Origin: Hormiphora californensis
Taxonomy: Eukaryota > Ctenophora > Tentaculata > Cydippida > Pleurobrachiidae
Direction: 5' to 3'
DNA: 64,000 bases
Assembly: GCA_020137815.1 (NCBI GenBank)
Contig: CM035360.1
Span: forward strand, 4,699,855 to 4,763,854
Positions 14,215 through 27,100 of this stretch are shown here, in pieces; position 1 is the stretch's first letter, and each line of letters begins with the position of its first letter. The notes beneath the pieces were generated by a model. The model saw only the letters and a program-made list of their open reading frames with translations. It did no database searches and was not told the origin of the DNA. The translations under genes were made by a program, and so were the position numbers.

Positions 14215-17200
14215 TCACGTGACCCAAGATTCATCAGTTGGCGACTCTCCAGGAGCCGTGGGGGATGATTGTTTTTGGAACATGGCACTGCCCTTCAGAG
14301 AATTCATCAGCTCATTTGACTTCCCTCCCAGCAACTGAAATGAAGAGGGGGAGTTGAACAAAATATCGTTACTGCAATCAGATAATATCTACAAGCTATG
14401 TAATTTAATTTTAACAAGACGGTCTTTCTGCATTGAGCAAGTCCAGAACTTTTATCTTCCCTGACAGACCAATGTCTGCGGTTTTCGGGAATTATAGGGT
14501 CAGACCAATGCTCTGACAGCACCTTACCGGATTGAGATGGCCGGGTTTTGTCTTCGGTTTCGGTCTCAAATACGCCACACACTCGGGAAGGTCTGAGTTA
14601 CACTTTTTCAGGGTGTCTTTCAGTGTGCTGTGGAACTCAGAGAGGGTCTTGAAGAAATCCTCACTGTCTGTGTTGGGGCTTTCACCGTACCTTTCCTGGG
14701 GGGGGGGGGGGGGGGTGAACAATAGAGTGGCAATGTGGCAGGGGACAATACTATGCAGACCGAAAATTAAAATAGGACAACTGAAGCACCCTCATGCCAG
14801 ATCTATCCTAGTTTGGATGTTACAAGAAGTGAAATAATATTTAACTTACCAGAACGGTGCTAAAGTGTGATTTCATGGTCTTCGTAGCATCCGATAGAGA
14901 CGATATATCAACCTGAATGGATGGGGCGATTTTAAACAACCCTGCACTTGTACCTAGCCATCAAGTTGTCCAACACGCCACTATAACAAACACGTGTATT
15001 TGGGGCGGGGGGGGGGGCGGGTATTCAATTTGAACTGTACCTGGAAGAAATTAACAAAGTTCTTGACACCATTCAGGAAGCCCGTCAGCTCAGCAGCTTT
15101 GTCCTTGTCCGGGTGGGGTGTTGCTCCCATTTCATTAGTTCTCTGGAGGAGTCTGTTCAGATCCTTCATCATCACATCAACTTCAACACCAATAGAGACG
15201 ATAGAAGACGCTGCAAGAGGGGGAATAAGGATGTTACTTACTACTACAAGCACAATTGGACAATAGATTTCGCAGATAGATTTCGGGATATTTTCCTACA
15301 TTATGGGTCTGTTATTTATGAAGGTCCTACAACCCTATGCTATTATATAGTGGAGGCGGATATGGCTTGATCTAGTGATCTAGACCGAACCGTCACAGAT
15401 CCACACACGAAGCCACACACGATGTGTAACCTGTATATACCTTGTGATGCTGAATTTATTATTTCGAAATCCTTGACAAATGACAAACAGTCCACTTCCG
15501 GGCTGATTCTGACACACTCTTGGACGATAAAGTCGAGGAGGGTAAAGGCCCTGTCGAGGGGAGATCGGACATCGCTCAGCAATGGTAGCGTCTGGGTCAG
15601 CTTGAAGGAGTGACCTGGAGGAGTGGGGTTGGGTCATTACTTTAAAACTATTTCAAATGCATCAACATATTTAGACCGTTCCCTAAAAATTAGTACCCAA
15701 AATAACCGCAAAAACAATGACACGTGCGCCAGCAGGGGGTGTTTATCTCACTTGTTTTCTTGGTGTTGACAGATGCGTTCATCATATTTCCCACGGTTAG
15801 GACCACTTCAAGGAACTTAATGAAGGAGGCATTGGTGAGAAGGCAGGTGATAGCAGATTGAAGGTCGTTACACATCCCTTTCACTTCCTGCGTGGGGCGA
15901 TAAGACGAACTAGTTAACTATAGGTAGTCAGATTAGTTAATTTAAGATATTTTAGAATTTGATAAAATCTAAGTTGGGACGGGGTTGGGACACGGCATGT
16001 TTACCAACTAAGACTTTTCTAAATTCTAAGAGGACTCTTCAGTCTGTTCTAACCCCCAAGCTAAATATCAGCTGGTACCTCAAAATAACCCCCAAACTCT
16101 TGCAAAATGTCCTGCAGTATACCTCAAAATCATCAGGCAGTGCCGTTGTAACATCGATCATGTGTATCCGTTGTGTAAACCAAGGGCACTGTACCATGTA
16201 CCACATAGTCTGACGAGATCTATCGAGAGAGGCCACTGCAGACTCTGGTACCTTCTGGTACTCTAGGACATCCTCGTAGGTTGGGGCTAACCTGGAGAAA
16301 AAGGAGGGGGTGATAGATTTGGAGAAAAGGGAGGGGGTGTTAGATCTGGAGAAAAAGGGGGGTGTGTTAGATCTGGAGAAAAGGGAGGTGGTGTTAGATC
16401 TGGAGAAAAGGGAGGGGGTGTTAGATCTGGAGAAAAAGGAGGGGGTGTTAGATCTGGAGAAAAGGGGAGGGGGTGTTAGATTTGGAGAATGGGGAGGGGT
16501 GTTAGATTTGGAGAATGGGGAGGGGGTGTTAGATTTGGAGAAAAAGGAGGGGGTGTTAGATCTGGAGAAAAAGGAGGGGGTGTTAGATTTGGAGAAAAGG
16601 GAGGGGGTATTAGATTTGGAGAAAAAGGAGGGGGTGTTAGATCTGGAGAAAAGGGAGGGGGTGTTAGATCTGGAGAAAAGGGAGGGGGTGTTAGATTTGG
16701 AGAAAAAGGAAGGGGTGTTAGATCTGGAGAAAAAGGAGGGGGTGTTAGATCTGGAGAAAAAGGAGGGGGTGTTAGATCTGGAGAAAAAGGAGGGGGTGTT
16801 AGATCTGGAGAAAAGGGAGGGGGTGTTAGATCTGGAGAAAAGGGAGGGGGTGTTAGATCTGGAGAAAAGGGAGGGGTGTTAGATTTGGGGAAAGGGAGGG
16901 GGTATTAGATTTGGAGGGTGGAGAATGGGGAGGGGGTGTTAGATTTGGAGAAAAAGGAGGGGGTGTTAGATTTGGAGAAAAAGGAAGGGGTGTTAGATCT
17001 GGAGAAAAGGGAGGGGGTGTTAGATTTGGAGAAAAAGGAAGGGGTGTTAGATCTGGAGAAAAAGGGAGGGGGTGTTAGATCTGGAGAAAAAGGAGGTGGA
17101 GTTAGATTTTGAGAATGGGGAGGGGGTGTTAGATCTGGAGAAAAAGGGTGAGGTTGTTAGTCTAAACTGGAGGAGGGTAGTTAGATCTCTCTTCAACCTG

Positions 17201-17938
17201 GAGAATGATAGACATTGTGATTAATTGGGAGGAAACATTGGGAAACGGTGGTCGGTGAGTGAGAGGCATGAATCCTTTTTGAGAGAGAGATGTTTTATAG
17301 CAATTACTTTTTGATTGATGGTATGTGTTCCTTCAGTCGGGTATCCTCCTTGATGTTGTCAGAGCTGACCTTTGAAACAAACATTGATATGGTAGCTGGG
17401 TCCACTGACGCACCGTGGAGGAAAATACCTGGAGAGAGATTCAGAGGTAGTGAACAATAAAAAATAAAGTCGGATTTTTTGAAGTTGTCACCCCCAAATG
17501 ACCGTGCATGTGAAATTTATCAATTTTGACGGGCGCGCCACACGTTAACATGTGATGTGACACGCAAAAACATTCCGCACACGAAAAGGGGGGTGACAAC
17601 TTCAAAAAATCCGACTTTACCTGGAGAGAGAGCAATGTGGTCTAGATATATTGCAGATCGTAAAACATTCGAGTATTTACATAAAAACCATGCCAGGCAT
17701 CGCTCTGCCACATCAAGGAGTAGTGATCAGTGACAGCTGTGACAGTATACTAACCAATGTTTTGAGACCGTTTAGCATCTAATCGTGGCCCCTCTGGTTC
17801 TTTTGGCTTGTTTTGGGTTTGGAAAACATGGCTTTCCTTAGCAGCAAAGAAATGTTCCATCTGGCCAACGTTAATCATGGGCGACCTATCTTCCATCTTG
17901 GTCCATACAGACTTTTTGTAGGGGATCGGGGGCACCTG

Positions 17939-18013
<75 letters not shown>

Positions 18014-18037
18014 TAAAGAGAGAGATAAAGAGAGAGG

Positions 18038-18109
<72 letters not shown>

Positions 18110-21100
18110 GAAACTCCATACCTTGGACCAGAAAAGACCGTTCACTTTGCAACTGGGCACCACTTTAGGTATGTTGATGTGTTTTGATGGGGCAGATCTG
18201 GGTCCTGCTCCAGGTGGTGGGGGCGGTACGGGGGTTCCAGGGGGTGGTGGGGCTGCTGGGGTACCCGGTGGAGGACGGGGTGGGGCCGGGGTGACTGGGG
18301 CTGGAACTGGAGGAGGCGCAACCACAACCGGGGGTTCTGGGGAATGGGGTGCTATTTAACATTTATGATTTAACCAAGCTATCGTAAATCGTAATTGATA
18401 TCTGGTAATCTTTAGAATTATCCAAATTAAACTGTATATTTTCTCATATTCATATCATTGGGTACCTGGCTTCTTGGGTGATGGTGGTACTTGTATTGGT
18501 TCCGTTTGCTCGTATACCGGTTCAACAACAGGAGTGACAACAGGGGGCGGCACGGGCTCTTCAGTTATTATAGGAGGCGGAGGGGGCGAGGGGGTGGGCT
18601 CTCGTTCCTGAGAGGGGTAGAGATTTTTATAAAACAACAACTACACTCAACAGAACATTCTACGCCATGTCGGGAATCGCGCTGACTCTTTCTTGCGCGG
18701 AGCTATGAGAGTAAAACTCTGTATTACCTTGGGAACCTCCGTTATGACTGACGTGGCATCCGAAGATTTAACAGGAGATTTTCATAACTTCTGAAATGAA
18801 ACATCAAGTGTTATTTAACAAATTGGGTACGTGACTGACCTAGCTGCACCTCGAGATTGCGTGAGATAAATCTCCCTGATAAGCTAGGTCAGTCATTAGA
18901 GATTTGTAGACATGTAAACAGGTAGATAGATTACAGGAACCGACCGACACAAGTAAGCAACCAATCAGAACTCGCTATTTAGGTCACGTGACTGGTTATC
19001 AGTCAATCAGGGACCAGTATTTCCTGATTCGGTCGGTTCCTGATAATAATTAGAGTCAGAGAGATGCACAGCAAACAGATAAACATGCAAACCGTAGAAT
19101 ATAAACATGCCGATTAGTACACGAGTAATAAATTAAATTGCAGTGAAAGAGTGGAAATAAAATGAAAGAGTGTTCAGCTGCTGAAAAGTAGTACAGTCGG
19201 ACCCCGATTTAGTGGCATCCTCGGGGGGAAAAAATCCTACCACTAAATCGGGGTGCCACTAAATCGAGGTGAGCCATATTTGGCCCATAAAAACCTATTT
19301 TATACCCAATTAATGCTATACTAAGACTAAAGACACCTCTAACTGTTATATGCAATATTCATGTATTGATGACATAATCATTTCTGATTAGAAATAGAAA
19401 ACTAGAAAATAATTTTCTCAAAAAAATTGTAAAAAATTTTCTAAGTTATACCAGCCCGTCCGATTTGTGTTTCGAATCGGTGCAGCTTACTGGATGTCCC
19501 GATGTCCTGTCTAATTAGCGATTTAGCGGGTTCGAAACGAACCGATACGTGATACCATGCCGAATCGGGGCACCCTAAGCAGGTGAGGAAGTATCAAAAT
19601 TTCAAAATAACTTTTTCTCTCACAATTTATGGGGAGCACTGATCAAAGCATTGACAATCGTACTGTAAAATTTTGCAAAAAAAGTTTTAGATTGAGCTCA
19701 GATCAGTTCATCCTGTTGATCTGTTTAAGACAAGACTAAAGACAAGGTTGTTTCAGGAGGCATTCGGATCTGCTTCAGAGTTGTAATCGGAGGTGTCCTA
19801 TCCTTCCCCTTTCCCGTGTCGAGCAGGCAATTCTAGCATAGCAATTCCTTACTATTTCCCTTCCTAGGGCTATTATAGCAGGGGGGCTGCTGATGCAGTT
19901 GGGCTGACTTTTGTTTGTAGCATGAGGGCTACTGGCTTTGTTTCTTTATCTCGATTTATAGTCTGTTATTTAATTTCAGCTAACAAGTTGTTTTCCAGAA
20001 GTTTATGTGTCCCGTTTTTCCTTAGGCTTTTTTCAATTTTTGGAGTATATAATCAGTAGATGTGTCTATTTTGTTCTAAGTGAGTCAGGATATTAGCAAC
20101 CTTGGTGTACCGCTCTGAATCTGGGCAGTGTTGGACTCATGTCAATGATCCAGCCCTGTCTGGACTGAGCGGTATACTAAAAACCCTTTATTATTACTAG
20201 TAGGCCCGTTCGCCCTACGGGCGAATTTCGGGGAAATGGTAGCTGGATTAGGGAATGCTGACATCACCTGCACCATCCGTTCCTAGCCTATCTCTCACTT
20301 TCTCCCTATACTACGTTGTTTTACGCTATGTTGTTGTACGCTCTGGGCTTCCTGTCAATGTCAAGGTGCAAATTTAAAAAATCAATGTCAGGGAGGTTCA
20401 GTGCTGTTACAGAAACTCATCACGTGAAAACTTGGCCGCCATGTAGCCAATTCAGAGATTTCTATATTCGATTGGAGTAATCACCCTTGGGCGACGTTGG
20501 GTAAAGCTATCAGTAGTCGTTGATTGGCTCGCTTGAACACGTTGGCGTAATCTGTAATATTCTCTAGCCTGCTCTCTGACAGCAGCAGATCTTCCGGACC
20601 CAGATGACCGTTGCCGAATAGCGCTTGGGGTTGAAGAGTTAGACATCAGGACAAAAGTAAAAGAATGCACGTGCAGAATTTAATTTCCCTTAGTACCCAA
20701 AACTGCAACTGGGAGTGAGGTTTCTAAGTTGCTCTAATAATTGCACGTGCAGGTGTAGTTGCTAGGTGATGTAGCACTGACAATTTGAATAGTAAGTAGT
20801 ATGATTATTATTATTAGATTTTTTTAAAAGGTATACCAGCCACGTCCGAATCGTGTTTCGAATCGGTGCATCTTATCGTTCCGAACCGTCTAATTAGCAG
20901 CAGGACATGCGATAAGATGCACTGATTCGAAACACGATTCGGACGTGGCTGACATTCCTTTGAAAAATTTTCAAAAAATTTTCACCAAAAAATTCTAAAA
21001 AATTTTTGGGGGAAAAAAATCCTGCCACTAAATCGGGGTGCCACTAAATCGGGGGCCACTAAATCGGGGTCCGACTGTAGCAGAATGAAAAGTGCTAAAA

Positions 21101-24100
21101 AGATGAAGTTCAGCGATTTAAATACGAGATATATAAATTGATTTTGAAGTGTTATGTGATGAAGAAAGTGCCGTTTTAAAAGGAGAAAGACCCGAAAGAA
21201 CAATAAAACCCAGCTTTTAGCAGAGCTTTCAGCTAGCTGCTATCTCCATGGTTACCGGTGGGTGCTGTGGAGGACGAGAGGGAGGTTGTTCTTTTTGGCG
21301 CAGGAGGGGGCGGGGGAGGTGATGGCGGTGGTGGTGGTGGGGGTAGATCATCCTCAAATACCAAACTCTCCCTCACACCCTCACTCTCCCTCACTCCATT
21401 AATTTGTAATTGTCTCTTATTATTATTGTCCGGTCCTCCAGTATACTCTAACACAATACTCCCCTCACTGCTCACACTACCACGACGATGGGGCCGTGTT
21501 GTGCCGCCATTACTGGTAGTAGATCTCCTACTGGTGGACAGGGAGGACCTCTTCTCGGGCGGTATGGGGGTGTCGTAGTGGTCCACTGTAGCTGTAGGAG
21601 GAGGACATGCTTGGGGTCATTCTCTCACACACAAACATTCACACCCTCAATCACACATTCCCACTCTTAGATATTCACACCCCTCACCCTCCCAACTCAC
21701 ACGTTTGATCACACCATCACACACTCTATCACACATTCCCACCGGACACCCTCCCAACTCACACATTCAATCACACACTCACACACTCCCAACTCACCGT
21801 GAGGACGTTGTGTAACGACATTTGATCGGCGGTATGCACTGCAGGAATCGGTCCGGGGCGGGGGTAGGGGAGTCGCTGTATGATCTGAGTTACATTGTTA
21901 GGGTCAGGGGAATCTCACATTGACCATATTTTGGGAATCCTATTGACCATATTTAGACATTTTGGAAAACTTATTGACCATATTTGGGTATCATGAACCT
22001 CACATGACTAAGAAATATTTTAAACAATAGAGTTGTGTGTAAAAGTGAATGAAAACATGTGTAATTGTTTAATGGAATGAGGTGTTGTAATTAAGGGTAC
22101 ACCTGGCGTTTTTCATCATCGAGTGCCCAACCAAATGACTTCACCAGGGTTTAGGCCATACAAAATGGACCTCAAATATGCAATTTTAGCCCTAAAGTCG
22201 AATTCATATTTTTGCTACAGCCTATTTTCAAAGTGGCGTTTTTTCAATTTTTGGTGGAATTTTTAACCTCAGGACCACTTTTTTTGAGATAGAAACATTA
22301 AATTCTTGGAATTTGAAGAGAATATAAAGGTAAATAAGCCCAAAGAAGGATTTTTGAAATGGAGCTAATTTATGGCCATGAGAACGGTTTACTTTTTTGC
22401 TTCTTTGACACGCTGGCTGAGAATGTTCCCATGCTTCATTAGAGATGAAAATCTGGAAATAGTTGCTCAAAACGATTATCTATGTGGCCCAAAAATTTTG
22501 GAACTTTCCCGCCAAAGATGTGGTGTACAGAGCTTGTTTTGTGAAACCCATCTTTTTGAAAAAGAGGGAAATTCCCTGTATCTCAAAAACGGATGATCGT
22601 AGAGACCTGCGACCAAGCTTAATCGATTCAGAAGGTCCGATTTTGGGGGGGTCTTCTGAGAGACATTTTGCTCCTACTCCAACCGTTTTTGCTGTAATTG
22701 CGAAAAAGGTATCAGCAAGTAAGGGGGAAATCAGCCCGAAGCAGGCTACTGGAATATAGTTGTTCCCCCTTTTCATAGAATTGGTTTTTTGCAAGTACAG
22801 CAAAAACGGTTGGAGTAGGAGCAAAATGTCTCTCAGAAGACCCCCCCAAAATCGGACCTTCTGAATCGATTAAGCTTGGTCGCAGGTCTCTACGATCATC
22901 CGTTTTTGAGATACAGGGAATCTCCCTCTTTTTCAAAAAGATGGGTTTCACAAAACAAGCTCTGTACACCACATCTTTGGCGGGAAAGTTCCAAAATTTG
23001 GCACTGTTAGGAATGGCCGACACTAACAATTTTTTTGTTAGTGTTTTTTTGTTAGTGACGTCACTAACAAAAAAATTGTTAGTGTTTTCACTAACAATTT
23101 TCACTAACAAAAAATTGTTAGTGTTTTCACTAACAATTTTCACTAACAAAAATTTTGTTAGTGTTTTCACTAACAATTTTCACTAACAAAAATTTTGTTA
23201 GTGTTTTCACTAACAATTTTCACTAACAAAATTTTTGTTAGTGTTTCTAATTGGGGTGATATATGGTTATGAGATACGATTCAGGGACGCCATATTGGCA
23301 GTGTGAGACGATACGGGTTATGGAACATGATTCGGTGAAGCTTATCAGGATGGTTAGGCGACATGAGACACGATTCGGGGAAGGTTTTCTTCGTTTTTCC
23401 AGTAACGATACATGGAAAATGAAGATATTTGTGAGTAGACAAGAAATACACCAATTTCAAGAGAATAAAACTAAAACCACAATCCAAATAGCTTGTCCAC
23501 ATTTAGTTGCTCTGTTGAAAGGCTCTCCATTTGAAATATTGCCAGTTTGGCGGATTTTGTGGCAGGTTCGTTCATCCGATTGTGTATTGTGTCGGGGAAG
23601 AGTGTGCAGAGCCGTCCAATTGGTCTGTAAACTCTCTTGTAAGTTCACTTCCTCATTATCAAGTAGGAGCGATATACTGGGATACCGTCGTATCAGTTCA
23701 CATTGTAAGTGGTTCTGCCGCTAATGAGGTACACTGAATCGTGAGCACTGAGCCTCGATACGGGATACTGCTCACGATTCGGTGTGCCTCATTAGCAGCG
23801 GAACCTCTTACAACATCAACCGATACGGGATACTGCTCACGATTTGGTGTACCTCATGCCGATACGTGATACCTCAAGTGCAGTGGTAATCGGTCTGTTT
23901 GATAACCGGATCATATGGTGTGGTAATTGGTTCGTGTGGCAGGGTGATAGGATCATATGGTCGGGTAATCGGTTCGTATTGTACTCCAATTGTTGGACAG
24001 AGCAACTAAATGTGGACAAGTTATTTGATTTGTGGTTTTAGTTTTATTCTCTTGAAATTGGTGTATTTCTTGTCTACTCACAAATATCTTCATTTTCCAT

Positions 24101-27100
24101 GTATCGTTACTGGAAAAACGAAGAAAACCTTCCCCGAATCGTGTCTCATGTCGCCTAACCATCCTGATAAGCTTCACCGAATCATGTTCCATAACCCGTA
24201 TCGTCTCACACTGCCAATAAGGCGTCCCTGAATCGTATCTCATTTAACCATATATCACCCCAATTAGAAACACTAACAAAATTTTTGTTAGTGAAAATTG
24301 TTAGTGAAAACACTAACAAAATTTTTGTTAGTGAAAATTGTTAGTGAAAACACTAACAATTTTTTGTTAGTGAAAATTGTTAGTGAAAACACTAACAATT
24401 TTTTTGTTAGTGACGTCACTAACAAAAAACACTAACAAAAAATTGTTAGTGTCGGCCATTCCTAACAGTGCCATTCTCAGCCAGCGTGTCAAAGAAGCAA
24501 AAAAGTAAACCGTTCTCATGGCCATAAATTAGGTCCATTTCAAAAATCCTTCTTTGGGCTTATTTACCTTTATATTCTCTTCAAATTCCAAGAATTTAAT
24601 GTTTCTATCTCAAAAAAAGTGGTCCTGAGGTTAAAAATTCCACCAAAAATTGAAAAAACGCCACTTTGAAAATAGGCTGTAGCAAAAATATGAATTCAAC
24701 TTTAGGGCTAAAATTGCATATTTGAGGTCCATTTTGTATGGCCTAAACCCTGGTGAAGTCATTTGGTTGGGCACTCGATGATGAAAAACGCCAGGTGTAC
24801 CCTTAACGTAGGTATATTACAACATGCAACAAGTAAATTCAATCAAATAATCAACCATTTATTTCCTATAACTTATTAGACCTCATATACCATGACCAAT
24901 AAGCATCATTCCATATCACAAATCATAACACCGATAAATTCATCATTAAATATGATTCGATACAACATCGTACCAGTAGGAGGAGAGGGTGGTGGTCGGG
25001 CGGGACGAGGTAGCTCAGGACAGGGTCGGTCAGGACGTTTCGGTGGTGACGAGGATGGAGTCTTGGGATTCACTAGAGCTGATGCAATATAAATATCACC
25101 CATTTCTTCTTCTTTATCTTCGACATCAGGCACTAAATCCAGTTTAGGTAGGCCGTTCCATCTGCTCCTTTATCAATCTTTCTTCTCCGATGACAACCAC
25201 ATTTCCACACGGTTTCTGCTCCTTTATCAATCTTTCTTCTCCAATGACAACCACATTTCCACCCGGTTTCTGCTCCTTTATCAATCTTTCTTCTCCAATG
25301 ACAACCACATTTCCACCCGGTTTCTGGACTACCTCAGGTTTATCAGTCGTTGACAGCCTCGCAGTTTTTATTTCTGTCATTTCCAAACCACTGCCAGGAT
25401 CTAACAAGTTACCCCGGGAGTGCCGCTTTGGACGAACTGGACGAGCCATTGAGTTAGCCTGGGTCCGGGCCCGGACCCTATGGAATGCCATCTCCAGTGG
25501 TCCATCTACATCACTGTTTTCTGGAGTTATAATCGTCATATTATCACCCTGATCGTACACCCCTTCCTGATCTCCTGGGATGCCGGAACGGACTGGTAGC
25601 GCATCATACAAACCCTCTTCCTCTTCCTCCTCTTGGGCTGCATCTCCAGGTAGACTCTCGTATGTTTCATCATCTGTCTGCCCTTTTGAACCCTGATCTG
25701 GTTGAGTGCCATCCCCAGCCTGCCCCTCAGGAAGAGTCTCATAAGTGCCATCCCCTGACTCACTGCCAGAGTCACCACATTGTATACCAGGAGGGGGTGC
25801 CCTAACTGGAACAGTATCATACAAAGGGTCCTCCTCGTCTTGTGATTCAAGATCTGCCGTCTGCTTCATTCCACCGAGCGAGTCGTACCATCCACCTTCA
25901 TCTTCAATATCTGCCGCCTCTGTGGCACAATTTCTCAGATTTTGGAATCCAACATTTTGATGGGTGAAACTACACACCACAATATTCTAACATCACTTAC
26001 AACTATACATGTGAGATTGTGAGGTATACTATGTGGTTGACAAGTGGTAATTTGTGGGGAATGCAGTAGGGTTATAAAACATCACGTGACACATCACGTG
26101 ACACATAATACAAGTGACAAGACGCGACCAAAAGGAGATGCTACGCAAAAAACCTAACTTTTTGGATCTTCTAGCCTATAAATGTCCTATAATGGTATTG
26201 GGAAAATCTCCCAAAAGCACAGTTGCACATCTATTTCTAAAGATCGATGACTCACGATTTTGTTCCACAAATGAGGGAGAGGGATGTTTGGCAGGTATTG
26301 ATGATAGAGGGTGAATAGGCGGAATCACGCCAGATCCAGAGTGCTGGGAAACTGAAATGATTGTTAGATCAGGTGATTGCCTTGGTCTCACCGCGACAAA
26401 TAAAAAAGGGTTTGAACAAAAGAACTAGCGGTAAATTAATGCTAGATAATGTTTTCTGGGTCTGTTCGGCACCTGAATCTGTCGGTTGTCCCGTTTTGTC
26501 ATTGTCGTCATCTCCCTTCTGTCGCTTGTCTGGTATGGTGTACCCCTGAGGTGTCTTTCTTGTAACAACATCCTCTCCCTCCCTCATCAGGGAATCATAA
26601 ACCGGCTCAACACTTTGAGGGGTAACACAAGTAGGAGGATCACAGTCAACATATTCTGGAAGATCAGGATCTACATGTTCATGATCAGGTACATGTTCAG
26701 GTATTGGAGTGAAGGGAGGTTTAACAAGTTCTGTATCCACAATATTCCCCTCGTCTAAATCCCCGGAGAGGTTCTTCATCGTGTTGTATAAATCATCCAT
26801 GATTTGGAGACTCAATTCTGATTGTCTTCTCTCATCACCATCGTCATCACCTCCCTCACCTCCCTCTCCTAGTTGTGTTTCATAGAATTTGTCCCATTGC
26901 TCGTCAGGGTCCGAACTCTCCCCATCGGAAGGGACCCAAACATTGTCATTGTCGCGGGGAGGGGAGATATCTACCTTGACTCTCCTCCAGTGAGAGTTAA
27001 TTAATGTCCCGTAGATTTCGTCTGGTTGGTTGTCTGTTACAGTCAGTATTAGTACAGTAGTAATAATAAGTCAAGTCTAGCTGTGTAACACTGAGTGTAA

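Larger units (their letters stand above)
19194..21077. mobile_element. 1.9-kb non-autonomous element of the CAGTCGGACCCC family
   Basis: Ends are CAGTCGGACCCCGATTTAG and its complement, flanked by TA. The right end carries two sub-terminal repeats of CCACTAAATCGGGG. Inside are a LINE 3' fragment (19694-20200), a 115-bp palindrome (20837-20951) and a 72-codon minus-strand open frame (20452-20670) with no recognised domain. No transposase was seen, so it presumably moves with enzymes from elsewhere. It sits in the formin intron 21255-18791. Confidence 0.7.

Noticed and set aside
16310-17112. Plus-strand open frames with LDLEKREGV and GVRSGEKGG repeats
   Set aside because: They are readings of the minisatellite in a minus-strand formin intron; the unit has no stops in these frames.
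20452-20670. 72-codon minus-strand frame (REYYRLRQRVQ)
   Set aside because: It sits inside a transposon in a formin intron, has no flanking splice support for the formin, and matches no known transposase; mentioned only within that element.
22712-23176. 154-codon frame with LLVKIVSENTNNF repeats
   Set aside because: It is created by the CACTAACAA repeats within the TTAA palindrome.
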